A DNA stretch of 64,000 nucleotides from OMPR01 sp965183835 (GTDB lineage Bacteria > Pseudomonadota > Alphaproteobacteria > Rhodobacterales > Rhodobacteraceae). The stretch is from positions 434,001 through 498,000 of the forward strand of contig CBCYME010000017.1 of NCBI GenBank assembly GCA_965183835.1, written 5' to 3'. Numbering within the stretch: the first letter of the stretch is position 1; each line of letters begins with the position of its first letter. Under the pieces are notes generated by a model. That model was not told the origin of the DNA and did no database searches. It worked only from the letters and a program-made list of their open reading frames with translations. A program made the position numbers and the translations under genes. Shown piece by piece: positions 46,189 to 55,163 of this stretch.

Positions 46189-48486
46189 TCAGTTTTTCAA
46201 GGGCTTGCCGGTGGTCATGGTATGACGCATCCGGTCAACAGTTTTATCCTGCCGGATCAAGCGCATCATGCCTTGAGCCTCAAGTGCGTGCAGGGCTTCT
46301 TCGGACAGGGTTCCGCCCTCACCCCCAGCCAGGACATGGGCGGTTTCACGCGCGATTTCGACCGTATAGGGCGCATCAGGCGTGGCCTTGGCCAATGCAA
46401 TCAACCGTGGTTCCAGCGCCTTGGTGATCGCCTCGGCATCCAGCGTGATTTTAGCCTGTGTCGGGGCGGTATACCCCTCGGCCAGTGCCAATGCCGCCGC
46501 TTTGGCCTCGGACAACAGGCGGTCGCGGTTCATCACCACGCCGTCCGTTTGACGCAGATACCCAGCGTGCTGTGCCATGGGCGCAGAGCCAACCATCAGG
46601 GCCGCAGAAATCACGTCAAACGCGGCCTCGGCCCCTTGGACCGGATCGCCCAGTTCTGCGGTCTTTTGGAGCAAAAACGCAGTGGTTCCCCCCCAAGCAG
46701 GCAGCAGGCCGACGTTGGCCTCGACCAGACCGATGTTGCTCTCTAGGGCAGCCATGACCCGGTCCGAATACATCAAGATCTCGCACCCGCCACCAAGGGC
46801 CAGACCACAAGCGGCCGACACAACAGGGAACGGCGCATATTTGAACTTGCGCATGGTGGCCTGACCGATGGCCAATTGATCCGCGACCAGATCCAGTTCA
46901 CCTGCATCGGCGCGATCCAGCGCCTTTTTCAGGTTGGCCCCAACCGAAAAGTGATTGCCGTCCGAGCCGATGACCATCGCTTTGAAATCACGTCCCACCA
47001 CGTCCAGCGCGTCGGACACACCGGCCATGACCAGATCATCCAGCGCCGCATTGGGTGCAGTGATCGTCAGCAGGGCAACACCATCGCCCATATCGCGCAG
47101 AGTGACAGCTTCGGTTGTGAACACCGGTGCGCCCGTCAAATCAGAGGCAAAGATCACCCCCGGCCCACGCGGCACGTCGGCCTGTGCGCCCGAAGGCAAC
47201 AGAACCTTGCGATCCAGACCTGTGCCGGAATAAATCCCGCCCTGGTCCGCCGCCAGCGCCAGAAGCGGCGGCACGTCCTGACCTTCGGCCTTGAGGCGTG
47301 CGACGATCTTATCGGCACCGATCTTGTCGATCAGTTTAAACGGACCCATGCGCCAGTTATATCCCAGCTCCATCGCGGCATCGATATCTGCCGGGTTGGC
47401 GGTGATCTCGGGCACGCAGTAAGCGGCATAAGACAGAGTTGGCCCCATCACGGACCAGGCGTAATCGGCCAGACGGTCGCCCAATTGGTCGATGAAATCC
47501 ACGCCAAAGGTTTTGACCAGATCCGGGCCTTTAACTTGGGCACGATAATCCAGCGTTTCCAGATCGACGGCTTCGGCTACGGTCTTGCCCGCTTCGTTCT
47601 TGGAACGTTTGTAGAAACCTGCACCAACCTTGCGACCTGCCTGCCCTTTGGCGGCCATCTGATCGAACAGCTCAAGCCCCTCGGTGTGGGTCTGCTGCGG
47701 GTCATCCGTTGCAAGCAAGTTGCGCATGGACAGACGGGATTTACCCATCAAATCCACACCAATCAGGTCCATCAGCGCAAAGACACCGGTGCCCGGCACC
47801 CCAAAGGGGCGCGCAAGAACGGTGTCGGCCTCTTCCACGGTGATGCCACGGGCCACTGCCTCGCGTGCGGCGGCGTTCATCCACAAACCGCCCAGACGAT
47901 TGGCGATGAACCCGGGGCGATCATTGCAGGGCACAACGGTTTTACCCAGACCTTCGTCACTGAAGGCGCGCGCGCGTTCCGCCGTGGCCGGGTCGGTATC
48001 AGGGCCAGTAACCAGTTCAACCAGACGCATGTAACGCGGCGGGTTAAAAAAGTGCACGATCACGAACCGCTTGCGCAGCGGCTCATCCATCTCAGCCGTC
48101 AGATCCGCCAGCGGAATGGTAGATGTGTTCGAGCTGAGGATCGCATCCGCACGCAGATATGGCGCGATTTTGCCGTATAACGCGTGTTTGATCGCCAGAT
48201 CTTCCAACACCACCTCGACCACCCAATCGCAATCGCGCAACTGCTCTAGGTCGTCATCCAGATTGCCCGCACTCAGGCGCGAAGCATAGGCCGGATCGGC
48301 CAATTGCGGTGCGCGCCCCTTGGTCATGCGCGCAACCGCGCCTTTGGCCAGCATCGAGCGATCCTCGGCCTCTTTGGGCACGATATCGAGCAGTACCACC
48401 CGCGCCCCGGCGTTGGCGAAATGGGCCGCGATACCAGCCCCCATCACGCCCGAGCCGATCACGGCTATTTTGTTGATCGCAGTCAT
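46189..48486 (-). CDS. 3-hydroxyacyl-CoA dehydrogenase / enoyl-CoA hydratase, FadN-type domain order
   Basis: 765 residues. The N-terminal Rossmann domain (KIAVIGSGVMGAGIAAHFANAG) and HCDH helices come first (IVHFFNPPRYMRLVELV, NDRPGFIANRLG), then a second HCDH-like segment. The enoyl-CoA hydratase/isomerase domain is at the C-terminal side (VVSAACGLALGGGCEILMYSDRVMAA near residue 560). This order is the reverse of E. coli FadB and equals Bacillus FadN. It hydrates enoyl-CoA and oxidises the 3-hydroxyacyl-CoA with NAD. Its ATG directly follows the TAA of the thiolase gene, so the two are translationally coupled. Confidence 0.92.
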   Translation of the reverse strand: MTAINKIAVIGSGVMGAGIAAHFANAGARVVLLDIVPKEAEDRSMLAKGAVARMTKGRAPQLADPAYASRLSAGNLDDDLEQLRDCDWVVEVVLEDLAIKHALYGKIAPYLRADAILSSNTSTIPLADLTAEMDEPLRKRFVIVHFFNPPRYMRLVELVTGPDTDPATAERARAFSDEGLGKTVVPCNDRPGFIANRLGGLWMNAAAREAVARGITVEEADTVLARPFGVPGTGVFALMDLIGVDLMGKSRLSMRNLLATDDPQQTHTEGLELFDQMAAKGQAGRKVGAGFYKRSKNEAGKTVAEAVDLETLDYRAQVKGPDLVKTFGVDFIDQLGDRLADYAWSVMGPTLSYAAYCVPEITANPADIDAAMELGYNWRMGPFKLIDKIGADKIVARLKAEGQDVPPLLALAADQGGIYSGTGLDRKVLLPSGAQADVPRGPGVIFASDLTGAPVFTTEAVTLRDMGDGVALLTITAPNAALDDLVMAGVSDALDVVGRDFKAMVIGSDGNHFSVGANLKKALDRADAGELDLVADQLAIGQATMRKFKYAPFPVVSAACGLALGGGCEILMYSDRVMAALESNIGLVEANVGLLPAWGGTTAFLLQKTAELGDPVQGAEAAFDVISAALMVGSAPMAQHAGYLRQTDGVVMNRDRLLSEAKAAALALAEGYTAPTQAKITLDAEAITKALEPRLIALAKATPDAPYTVEIARETAHVLAGGEGGTLSEEALHALEAQGMMRLIRQDKTVDRMRHTMTTGKPLKN

Positions 48487-49668
48487 TTACAGCACCTCGA
48501 ACAGGCCAGCCGCGCCCATGCCGCCACCGATGCACATGGTGGCCACAACGTATTTCGCACCGCGCTTTTTACCCTCGATCAGGGCGTGTCCAACCATACG
48601 GGTGCCGGACATGCCATAGGGGTGACCCACGGAAATGGCACCGCCATCCACGTTCAGGATTTCGCTGGGGATGCCCAGTTTCTGCTGACAATATAGCGCC
48701 TGGCTGGCAAACGCCTCGTTCAGCTCCCAAAGGCCGATGTCATCCATTTTCAACCCGTTGCGTTCCAGCAGTTTTGGCACGGCAAAGACAGGACCGATGC
48801 CCATCTCGTCGGGTTCACACCCAGCCACCACATAGCCCACGTAACGGCCCAGCGGCTGCAAGCCACGCCGTTCGGCTTCGCTTTCCTCCATCACAACCTG
48901 TGCGGACCCACCATCGGAGAGTTGCGAGGCATTGCCCGCAGTGATCCATTTGCCTTCGCCCATCACCGGGTCAAGGCTAGCGAGGCTGTCCAACGAGGTC
49001 GAAGGGCGATTGCATTCGTCTTGGGTCAGGGTGACCACTTCGGGAGTGACTTCGCCGGTTTCGCGGTTGGTGTTCAGTTTGGTTACGGTGATCGGCACGA
49101 TTTCATCGTCGAATTTACCCGCCGCCTGCGCCGCTGCCGTGCGTTGCTGCGATTGCAGCGCAAAGGCGTCTTGTGCCTCGCGGGTGATACCATAGCGTTC
49201 GGCCACCAGATCAGCGGTTTTGATCATCGGATCATAGATGCCACGCACGTTTTCTTTCAGCCACGCCTCTTCCATGCGGTTCTGATTGGTGGTTTTCATC
49301 ACCAAAGAGATGCTTTCGGCACCACCACCAACAGCCACTGGTACGCCATCGACGATCACCCGCGAACAGGCGCGCGCCAACGCTTCGAGACCCGAGGAAC
49401 AGAACCGGTTAACTGTTACGCCCGACGCCGTCACCGGCAGACCCGCGCGCAACGCGACCTGACGACCAAGGTTGCCGCCATTGGCCCCCTCGGGCACGGC
49501 GTTGCCGATGATCACGTCTTCGATTTCGGCCGGATCAACACCGGCGCGTTTGACGGCTTCGGCAACAGCATGACCACCATAAACCGCCGGATGGGTGTCA
49601 TTGAACCCTCCGCGGAAAGCTTTGCCAATGGCGGTACGGGCGGTGGAAACGATAACAGCAGAACGCAT
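48487..49668 (-). CDS. Acetyl-CoA C-acyltransferase (thiolase, FadA-type)
   Basis: 393 residues. The active-site Cys90 lies in NRFCSSGLEALA, and NEAFASQAL, VDGGAISVGHPYGMSG (His) and TMCIGGGMGAAGLFE (second Cys) complete the thiolase site. It cleaves 3-ketoacyl-CoA to acetyl-CoA and a shortened acyl-CoA. It is followed without a gap by the FadN-type gene and preceded by 68 bases after the acyl-CoA ligase, giving the full beta-oxidation set in one operon. Confidence 0.93.
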   Translation of the reverse strand: MRSAVIVSTARTAIGKAFRGGFNDTHPAVYGGHAVAEAVKRAGVDPAEIEDVIIGNAVPEGANGGNLGRQVALRAGLPVTASGVTVNRFCSSGLEALARACSRVIVDGVPVAVGGGAESISLVMKTTNQNRMEEAWLKENVRGIYDPMIKTADLVAERYGITREAQDAFALQSQQRTAAAQAAGKFDDEIVPITVTKLNTNRETGEVTPEVVTLTQDECNRPSTSLDSLASLDPVMGEGKWITAGNASQLSDGGSAQVVMEESEAERRGLQPLGRYVGYVVAGCEPDEMGIGPVFAVPKLLERNGLKMDDIGLWELNEAFASQALYCQQKLGIPSEILNVDGGAISVGHPYGMSGTRMVGHALIEGKKRGAKYVVATMCIGGGMGAAGLFEVL

Positions 49669-49736
49669 AAGAAGAGACCTTTGGAGGGAGAAGAAGAAAG
49701 AGGAATAAGGGAGGCGGCAGATGCCCCCCTTGGAGA

Positions 49737-51380
49737 TCAGTTGTCCGTCGGGAGTTTGTAGTCCGCGTATTGATCCCGTAGATGCAGCTTAGACACTTTG
49801 CCGGTGGCGGTGTGCGGCAGCTCTGCTTGAAACACCACGTCATCCGGGGTCCACCACTTGGCGATCTGACCTTCATACAACGCCAGCACGTCTTCGCGGG
49901 TCACATCTGTGCCTTCGCGTTTGACCGCGACGATCAACGGGCGCTCATCCCATTTGCGGTGCTTGGCTGCGATACAAGCCGCCTCCAGCACGTCTGGGTG
50001 GCTCATGGCGATGTTTTCCAAATCGATGGAGGAAATCCACTCGCCGCCAGATTTGATCACATCTTTGGTGCGGTCCGTCAGGCGCAGGTACCCTTTAGGA
50101 TCGATGGCCGCGACGTCGCCGGTGGAAAACCAGCCATCCTCGGTAAAAGCATCCGCCCCTGCCCCGTTGTAATAGCTAGAGGCGACCCAATGACCGCGCA
50201 CCTGCAACATACCAGCGGCCTGACCATCGTGTGGCAACAACACGCCAGCATCATCAACGATGCGCATTTCAACACCATAGAGCGCGCGGCCCTGTTTGGT
50301 CTTGATCTGTAGACGTTCATCCAGTGGCAGCTTGTCTTCACCCCGCTTCAGAACAGCAAGAGAGCCAACCGGAGACAGCTCGGTCATGCCCCAACCGTGT
50401 ACGACTTCGATACCGTGGTCTCGTTCGATCTGCTCGATCAACGACAGCGGCGCGGCAGACCCGCCCATCATCGCGCGTTTCACAGTCTTCAGAGGCGCGC
50501 CGTTCTGGTCCAGATGTTCGAACAGCCCCAGCCACACAGTTGGAACGCCCGAGATCATAGTAACCTCTTCGCCGTCCATCAGTTCCTGCAAGGGCGCAGG
50601 GTCCATGCCCGGTCCAGGTAGCACCAACTTGCTACCGTTCATCAATGCCGCATAAGGAATGCCCCAAGCACAGGCGTGGAACATTGGCACCACAGGCAGC
50701 GTCGCATCGCGCGAGCTGAGCGCCAACCAATCCCCGCCGGAGACACCCATGGCATGCAGAACAGTGCCGCGGTGGGAATAAAGCACCCCCTTGGGGTTGC
50801 CCGTCGTACCAGAGGTATAACACAGCGCCATCGCTGCGTTTTCATCCAGTTCGGGCCAATCAAAGGTGTCAGGCTTACCCGCGATCAAGCTTTCATAATC
50901 AGACACGTGGGTCTTCATACCAGGCACACGATCGGGACCGGTCAGGCTGAACCAACCTTGAACCGTTGGGCAACGGCCCGACACCACATCAACCAGCGGT
51001 GAAAATGTCGTGTCAAAGAACAGGTGCGTATCCTGCGCATCGTTCACAATAAAAGCGATCTGGTCAGGGTGCAGACGCGGGTTGATCGTATGACAAACCG
51101 CACCCAGACACGCCAAGGCGTAATACAGCTCTAAGTGTTGAGCATTATTCCAAGCGAGCGTGGCCACGCGATCCCCCGCGCCGACACCCATTTCAGTCAG
51201 AGCATGCGCAAGCTGCTGCGTACGGCGCCCCATATCAGCAAAGGTGCGACGATCAATCGACATGTCCGAATTGCGCCAGACAATCTCGGCTTCGGGGTGC
51301 GCGCGCATGGCGTGACGAAAGATGCTCGTCACTGTTAACGGCATGGTCATGATTTGGCCCGGCATGGTCTGTTTCGCCAT
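49737..51380 (-). CDS. Fatty-acyl-CoA ligase (AMP-dependent; DmdB/medium-long-chain group)
   Basis: 547 residues with GGAGGAAAACTC before the ATG. Motifs: ALCYTSGTTGNPKGVLYSHRG, VHGWGMTELSPVG, GWFSTGDVAAIDPKGYLRLTDRTKDVIKSGGEWISSIDLE and TATGKVSKLHLR with the catalytic Lys. The sequence resembles the group that holds both fatty-acid and methylmercaptopropionate CoA ligases; the two cannot be separated by eye. It makes the acyl-CoA for the beta-oxidation enzymes encoded downstream on the same strand. An amidase gene lies 75 bases upstream. Confidence 0.88.
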   Translation of the reverse strand: MAKQTMPGQIMTMPLTVTSIFRHAMRAHPEAEIVWRNSDMSIDRRTFADMGRRTQQLAHALTEMGVGAGDRVATLAWNNAQHLELYYALACLGAVCHTINPRLHPDQIAFIVNDAQDTHLFFDTTFSPLVDVVSGRCPTVQGWFSLTGPDRVPGMKTHVSDYESLIAGKPDTFDWPELDENAAMALCYTSGTTGNPKGVLYSHRGTVLHAMGVSGGDWLALSSRDATLPVVPMFHACAWGIPYAALMNGSKLVLPGPGMDPAPLQELMDGEEVTMISGVPTVWLGLFEHLDQNGAPLKTVKRAMMGGSAAPLSLIEQIERDHGIEVVHGWGMTELSPVGSLAVLKRGEDKLPLDERLQIKTKQGRALYGVEMRIVDDAGVLLPHDGQAAGMLQVRGHWVASSYYNGAGADAFTEDGWFSTGDVAAIDPKGYLRLTDRTKDVIKSGGEWISSIDLENIAMSHPDVLEAACIAAKHRKWDERPLIVAVKREGTDVTREDVLALYEGQIAKWWTPDDVVFQAELPHTATGKVSKLHLRDQYADYKLPTDN

Positions 51381-51455
51381 GAGTTTTCCTCCAGAATTGC
51401 CCCGCTGGGCGCTTTAAGGCCCGGCAGTGATGTTAGTATTTCTATTTTGGTGAGT

Positions 51456-52850
51456 TCAGAGTTGTGGTGCGTTCAGCCGTTCAACGACCTGCTCCAATGC
51501 AATTGACACGCCCAACACGCCCACATCATCATATCGCTGTCCGACGATTTGCACCCCGATGGGCAAACCCGCGCGGTCCAGCCCGATCGGCACGCTGGAT
51601 GCGGGTTGCTCTGTCAGATTAAACAAAAAGGTGTTGGCCCAACTTTCAAATATCTGGTCCGGATCCGACCCCGGCAGTTCGGCCTGAAAGGCGGTTGTCG
51701 GTGTCGAAGGCAAGATCACAAAGTCATACCCTGAAATCAGATTCAGTGCCCGTTCACGCAGCAGTTGGGTCGCAACAAAATTGGCATGATGGTCTGTGGC
51801 GCTTAGATTTAGCGCACGACGGGTCCAATCGAAGATAACGGGCGTCTTGCGTTGATCTACCTCTGGATTCTGGCTCAGTTCGCTAAGGGTGCGCACCATA
51901 TAAAACAGCTCGGCCGAGGCCCATTCGCCGCGCTCAAACGGCGGTGTTGTCATACGGTCAACCGATACGCCCAGCCCCCGCAGCGCCTCGCCGGCGCGCA
52001 AGGTGGCATTTGCTACGTCTTCGCTGACAGGTTCCCCTATGCCCAGTTCAGTGATCACCAGCGCGCACTTGCCAGTCGGGTCAAAGCGCGACAGCTCGGC
52101 CACATAATCCACATCTTCGCGTGACAATGCCGAGAAATCGCGCGCATCGGCGCCAGTTAGGACATTCATATGCAACGCGACATCAGTGATGGATCGTGCC
52201 AAAGGACCGACAACCAAAACCGGGCTGCCCTGAAACGCATAAGGTACCCGCCCATACGACGGTTTGAGCCCTGCCAACCCGCAATAGGATGCAGGCACCC
52301 GGATAGAACCTACGATATCGGTCCCAATGGACAGCGGCTCGATCCCGGCACAGACACTGGCCGCTGCCCCGGAAGAGGACGCGCCAGTTGTTCGGCTTAG
52401 GTCCCATGGGTTGCGTGTGACCCCATGGTACGAACTAATGCCAGCAGCCAGAATGCCGTAATCGCACATGGTATTCTTGCCCAAGATTACGCTGCCGGCG
52501 TCGCGCATTCTTGCGACAGTGGGGTGGTCGGAGGAGTGAACCACCCCGCTGCCAGCCGCCGACCCGCGATGGGCCGGCATACCGTTGGTCTCAAGCGCGT
52601 CCTTGATTGTGGTCACCACCCCATCGAGCAAACCACAGGGCGCGCCCTCGCGCCAACGACGTTCAGAGGCCTGAGCCTGTTCTACGGCCCCATCTCGGTC
52701 GATGTGATAGATCCCGTTGATCTTTGGATTGACCTCTTCGATCCGCGCAAGTGTCGCGTCCAGCACCTCAACAGGGGACAAGTCGCGACGGCGGTACGCA
52801 TCGGTCAATTCAACAGCGGACAAGGTATGGATGGGACCGGTCATGATCAT
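51456..52850 (-). CDS. Amidase of the amidase-signature family
   Basis: 464 residues. The Ser-cisSer-Lys triad can be located: Lys83 in TTIKDALE, cis-Ser159 in TGASSSGAA and nucleophile Ser182 in GTDIVGSIRVPAS. The usual GTDTGGSIR reads GTDIVGSIR, a mild deviation near the oxyanion hole. It hydrolyses an amide to acid and ammonia or amine. It lies 21 bases after the NTF2-like gene and before the acyl-CoA ligase, so it would deliver a carboxylic acid to that ligase. The start offers ATG 52850 or the ATG two codons later. It may be a GatA-like paralogue, but no gatB or gatC is adjacent. Confidence 0.88.
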   Translation of the reverse strand: MIMTGPIHTLSAVELTDAYRRRDLSPVEVLDATLARIEEVNPKINGIYHIDRDGAVEQAQASERRWREGAPCGLLDGVVTTIKDALETNGMPAHRGSAAGSGVVHSSDHPTVARMRDAGSVILGKNTMCDYGILAAGISSYHGVTRNPWDLSRTTGASSSGAAASVCAGIEPLSIGTDIVGSIRVPASYCGLAGLKPSYGRVPYAFQGSPVLVVGPLARSITDVALHMNVLTGADARDFSALSREDVDYVAELSRFDPTGKCALVITELGIGEPVSEDVANATLRAGEALRGLGVSVDRMTTPPFERGEWASAELFYMVRTLSELSQNPEVDQRKTPVIFDWTRRALNLSATDHHANFVATQLLRERALNLISGYDFVILPSTPTTAFQAELPGSDPDQIFESWANTFLFNLTEQPASSVPIGLDRAGLPIGVQIVGQRYDDVGVLGVSIALEQVVERLNAPQL

Positions 52851-52871
52851 CTCAACTACGTTAGAGGATTG

Positions 52872-53249
52872 TTATTCCTGGTACTTCTTGACGTAATAAA
52901 CCTTGGATGCGATTTTCCATTCGCCCCCGGCTTTGACCAACGACAGGTAGTCAATGAAGTATTTTGGCTGCACCGCACAATCGATCTTAACAAAGGCAGT
53001 GTTAGGGCCAGACTGGTCGATGTGCACCACATGGCCATAGACCGGATAGCCCAGTTCCTTGGGGCTTTTGCGACCCGCAACCAGATCTTTGTACTGCTGC
53101 AGAGACATATGGATGTAGCTGCCATCCTCATTGGCGCAGCACAGATCACATTCTGGCAAGAATTGCGCGTCGATTGCAGCCTGATCACCAGTATGCAGAC
53201 CATTTACATAGTCCTGCATCATGATTTCGATTTTCGCGATATCCGCCAT
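52872..53249 (-). CDS. NTF2-like (SnoaL/lumazine-binding-like) small protein
   Basis: 125 residues with GGAGGATAAA before the ATG. The pattern of helix and strand (IEIMMQDYVNGLHTGDQAAIDAQF, VYGHVVHIDQSGPNTAFVKIDC, FIDYLSLVKAGGEWKIASKVYYV) is that of the NTF2-like cone fold, most like the putative lumazine-binding subgroup. Members act as small enzymes or ligand-binding partners. It is located between flavin reductase and amidase in the operon, 18 bases from the former. Activity unknown; it could isomerise or hydrolyse the monooxygenase product. Confidence 0.78.
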   Translation of the reverse strand: MADIAKIEIMMQDYVNGLHTGDQAAIDAQFLPECDLCCANEDGSYIHMSLQQYKDLVAGRKSPKELGYPVYGHVVHIDQSGPNTAFVKIDCAVQPKYFIDYLSLVKAGGEWKIASKVYYVKKYQE

Positions 53250-53267
53250 TTTATCCTCCGGGATTAT

Positions 53268-53765
53268 TTACGCCGCAACCGGCGCTAGTTTGAAAAAGCC
53301 GCGTTGGGCGTAAATCAAAGCCGAGGCTTCGGGATTCAGATGCACCGCGTTCACGAGGCCAAAGAATACGCGATGAGTGTGCGCATCGGTCCATTCGCTG
53401 ACAGTGCATTCAAAAGACGCGACCGCCTCTTGCAAAATGGGCAGGCCGCTCTCTGACCGATCCCATGTGCCCGCCATCTGGAACTGCTTTTCCTTGTCTT
53501 CTTTCGAAGAGAACGCCCCGACAACATCGAGCAAACTGTCAGGCACAACGTTCACCGCAAATTTCCCCGATCCCATAATGTACTCAAAGGTCCGCGCGGT
53601 TCGGTTGGTACAGACTAACAAAGACGGTGGATCTGCGGCCAAAGATGTCACAGCCGTAGCCGCCATGCCCGCACGTGCACCGTCATGTTCTGAGGTGATA
53701 ATGGTGGTCGAAGCGGCCAGCAGTTGCATCCCCTGCTTGAACAGCTCTTGCGTATTACCCGTCAT
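53268..53765 (-). CDS. Flavin reductase (FMN-binding split-barrel, two-component monooxygenase partner)
   Basis: 165 residues with AGAGGATG before the start. The flavin-reductase-domain motifs are LLAASTTIITSEHDGARAGMAATAVTSLAADPPSLLVCTNRTA, GKFAVNVV, and the final VFFGLVNAVHLNPEASALIYAQRGFF. It reduces FMN with NAD(P)H and hands it to the luciferase-like monooxygenase encoded 53 bases upstream. Cytoplasmic. Confidence 0.92.
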   Translation of the reverse strand: MTGNTQELFKQGMQLLAASTTIITSEHDGARAGMAATAVTSLAADPPSLLVCTNRTARTFEYIMGSGKFAVNVVPDSLLDVVGAFSSKEDKEKQFQMAGTWDRSESGLPILQEAVASFECTVSEWTDAHTHRVFFGLVNAVHLNPEASALIYAQRGFFKLAPVAA

Positions 53766-53818
53766 GATCAGACATCCTCTGGAATGAGTGCCAGGCCTGT
53801 AGCGGCCCGGCGTCGGCT

Positions 53819-54952
53819 CTAGCCGTTGACTTGTTTGATAACGCCTTCGGAAAACTCGATCAGCGCCTCTTGCTCCAACTCGTCACCGAAATAATTGACG
53901 TGGTGCCAGACGAAAAATTCATCAATCTGGTAGCGTTCGGCCAATTCGCAGACCTGATCCACAACCTGCTGACGCGATCCATCCCAGATCCTGCCGAGCG
54001 GCACATGATAGGGTGGAGCATCATAGGCTGATTTCCACAGGGTATCGAACATGCCGCGATACTGTTTTGCTTTCTCAGGTGTTTTACCCATCATCAGATG
54101 CGCACCCAGTGTCAGTACATCATTATTCGTAGTGTGCGTCAGGCCGTTGGCATGAGCCGCCTCCAGACAGTTGTCCAAAATAACCGGCATGAACTCTTCT
54201 TTGTCCGCAGTTACAAAGGACACCATCTTGGCCCCTTCAGAAGCCCAGAACTTGGCCGTTTCCATCGAATATGAGAATGGCGCGTACACCTTGGGATGTG
54301 GCTGTTGCAGCGGGCGCGGTACGATACCGGATTTGCGCAGGATCTTGTTCTCGTCAACCGGGCTGTCCCCACCCCACAGCTTCGTTGGATTGAATTCCCA
54401 TTCGACATTTGACGGGAAATCCCAGAACTCGCCATTGTGGCTGGTCAAGTCATCTGTCCACAGCGACTTGATCAGGCGCCAGTTTTCATACATGGCGCGG
54501 CGGTTTCGTTGATCAGCTTCTGATTTGTCGGATTCAGTCGAGGTGATGTCCAAGTGCTGGCCCATTGTCGCGGTCCAGCGAGGCGTATTCCCGCGTGAGA
54601 AACCCGCAAACACCCGGCCACCGGTCATGTGGTCCAGCATCGCGATGTCTTCAGCAGTTTTGATCGGATTCATCGCGGTCAGGTTCATACCCAACTGACC
54701 CACTTTGAAATTCTTGGTGTGTTGCGCGATGTACATGTTCCAGAAAAGCGGGTTCGTCGTACATTCGATGCCTTCGACCTGCATGTGGTGCTCGGTCAGG
54801 CAAAACCCTTCGTATCCCAACTCTTCGGCCAGAACCATCTGATCCCGCAACGTGTGCATCATTTTATTGAAACGTCCCGGGTCGCGCCCGGCAAGTTGAA
54901 TGTCTTCGCCATGCTGTCGTGCGAAGGGGATGGCGAGAATCTTAAACTTCAT
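53819..54952 (-). CDS. Luciferase-like flavin-dependent monooxygenase
   Basis: 377 residues with AGGAA before the ATG. The bacterial luciferase fold is clear: MKFKILAIPFARQHGE, AEELGYEGFCLTEHHMQVEG, IKTAEDIAMLDHMTGGRVFAGFSRGN and IDEFFVWHHVNYFGDE. The overall layout is closest to limonene-monooxygenase/alkanal-type members. With reduced FMN from the neighbouring reductase it would oxygenate an organic substrate. It is the first gene of a probable eight-gene operon (reductase, NTF2-like, amidase, ligase, thiolase, FadN-type, acyl-CoA dehydrogenase). Operator site C lies 16 bases upstream of its start. Confidence 0.9.
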   Translation of the reverse strand: MKFKILAIPFARQHGEDIQLAGRDPGRFNKMMHTLRDQMVLAEELGYEGFCLTEHHMQVEGIECTTNPLFWNMYIAQHTKNFKVGQLGMNLTAMNPIKTAEDIAMLDHMTGGRVFAGFSRGNTPRWTATMGQHLDITSTESDKSEADQRNRRAMYENWRLIKSLWTDDLTSHNGEFWDFPSNVEWEFNPTKLWGGDSPVDENKILRKSGIVPRPLQQPHPKVYAPFSYSMETAKFWASEGAKMVSFVTADKEEFMPVILDNCLEAAHANGLTHTTNNDVLTLGAHLMMGKTPEKAKQYRGMFDTLWKSAYDAPPYHVPLGRIWDGSRQQVVDQVCELAERYQIDEFFVWHHVNYFGDELEQEALIEFSEGVIKQVNG

Positions 54953-54967
54953 GGCGAGATTCCTGAA

Positions 54968-55013
54968 TTAATGAACGTTCACTAATCTTTTCTCAAAAAT
55001 ACAGTGACGTCAA
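54968..55013 (-). promoter_or_regulatory. Promoter with TetR-type palindrome (site C) before the flavin monooxygenase operon
   Basis: Read on the minus strand: TTGACG (55013-55008), 17 bases, AAAGAT (54990-54985), then a palindrome given on the plus strand as TTAATGAACGTTCACTAA (54968-54985), overlapping the -10 and start point. The core is identical to sites A and B. Confidence 0.75.
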
Positions 55014-55062
55014 ATATTTTTTGCTGATATGCACTGCATAAGCGACGTGACCTCCCGTCAAT

Positions 55063-55080
55063 TTAGTGAGCGAGCACTAC
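55063..55080. promoter_or_regulatory. Second, weaker palindrome (site D) in the monooxygenase-TetR intergenic region
   Basis: TTAGTGAGCGAGCACTAC matches the consensus of the other sites at 14 of 18 positions, keeping both TTAGTGA-like and CACTA arms. It lies 95 bases from site C and about 85 bases before the TetR gene, where it could serve autoregulation. Confidence 0.5.
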
Positions 55081-55163
55081 TTTTGGGCCTTGCAGGTCAG
55101 GTTCAATCTGGACAAGTCCGTCCGCCCCCCGCATCGTAGCGGAAGAACAGACAGGGACCGTGG

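Noticed and set aside
46876..48180. 434-residue plus-strand reading opposite the FadN-type gene
   Set aside because: It is antisense shadow of a strongly conserved gene and shows no domain of its own.
44408..51380. DMSP demethylation/cleavage cluster (dmdBCD)
   Set aside because: The ligase and long acyl-CoA dehydrogenase resemble DmdB and DmdC, but no DmdD-type hydratase or DmdA is present. Thiolase and FadN-type genes point to beta-oxidation.
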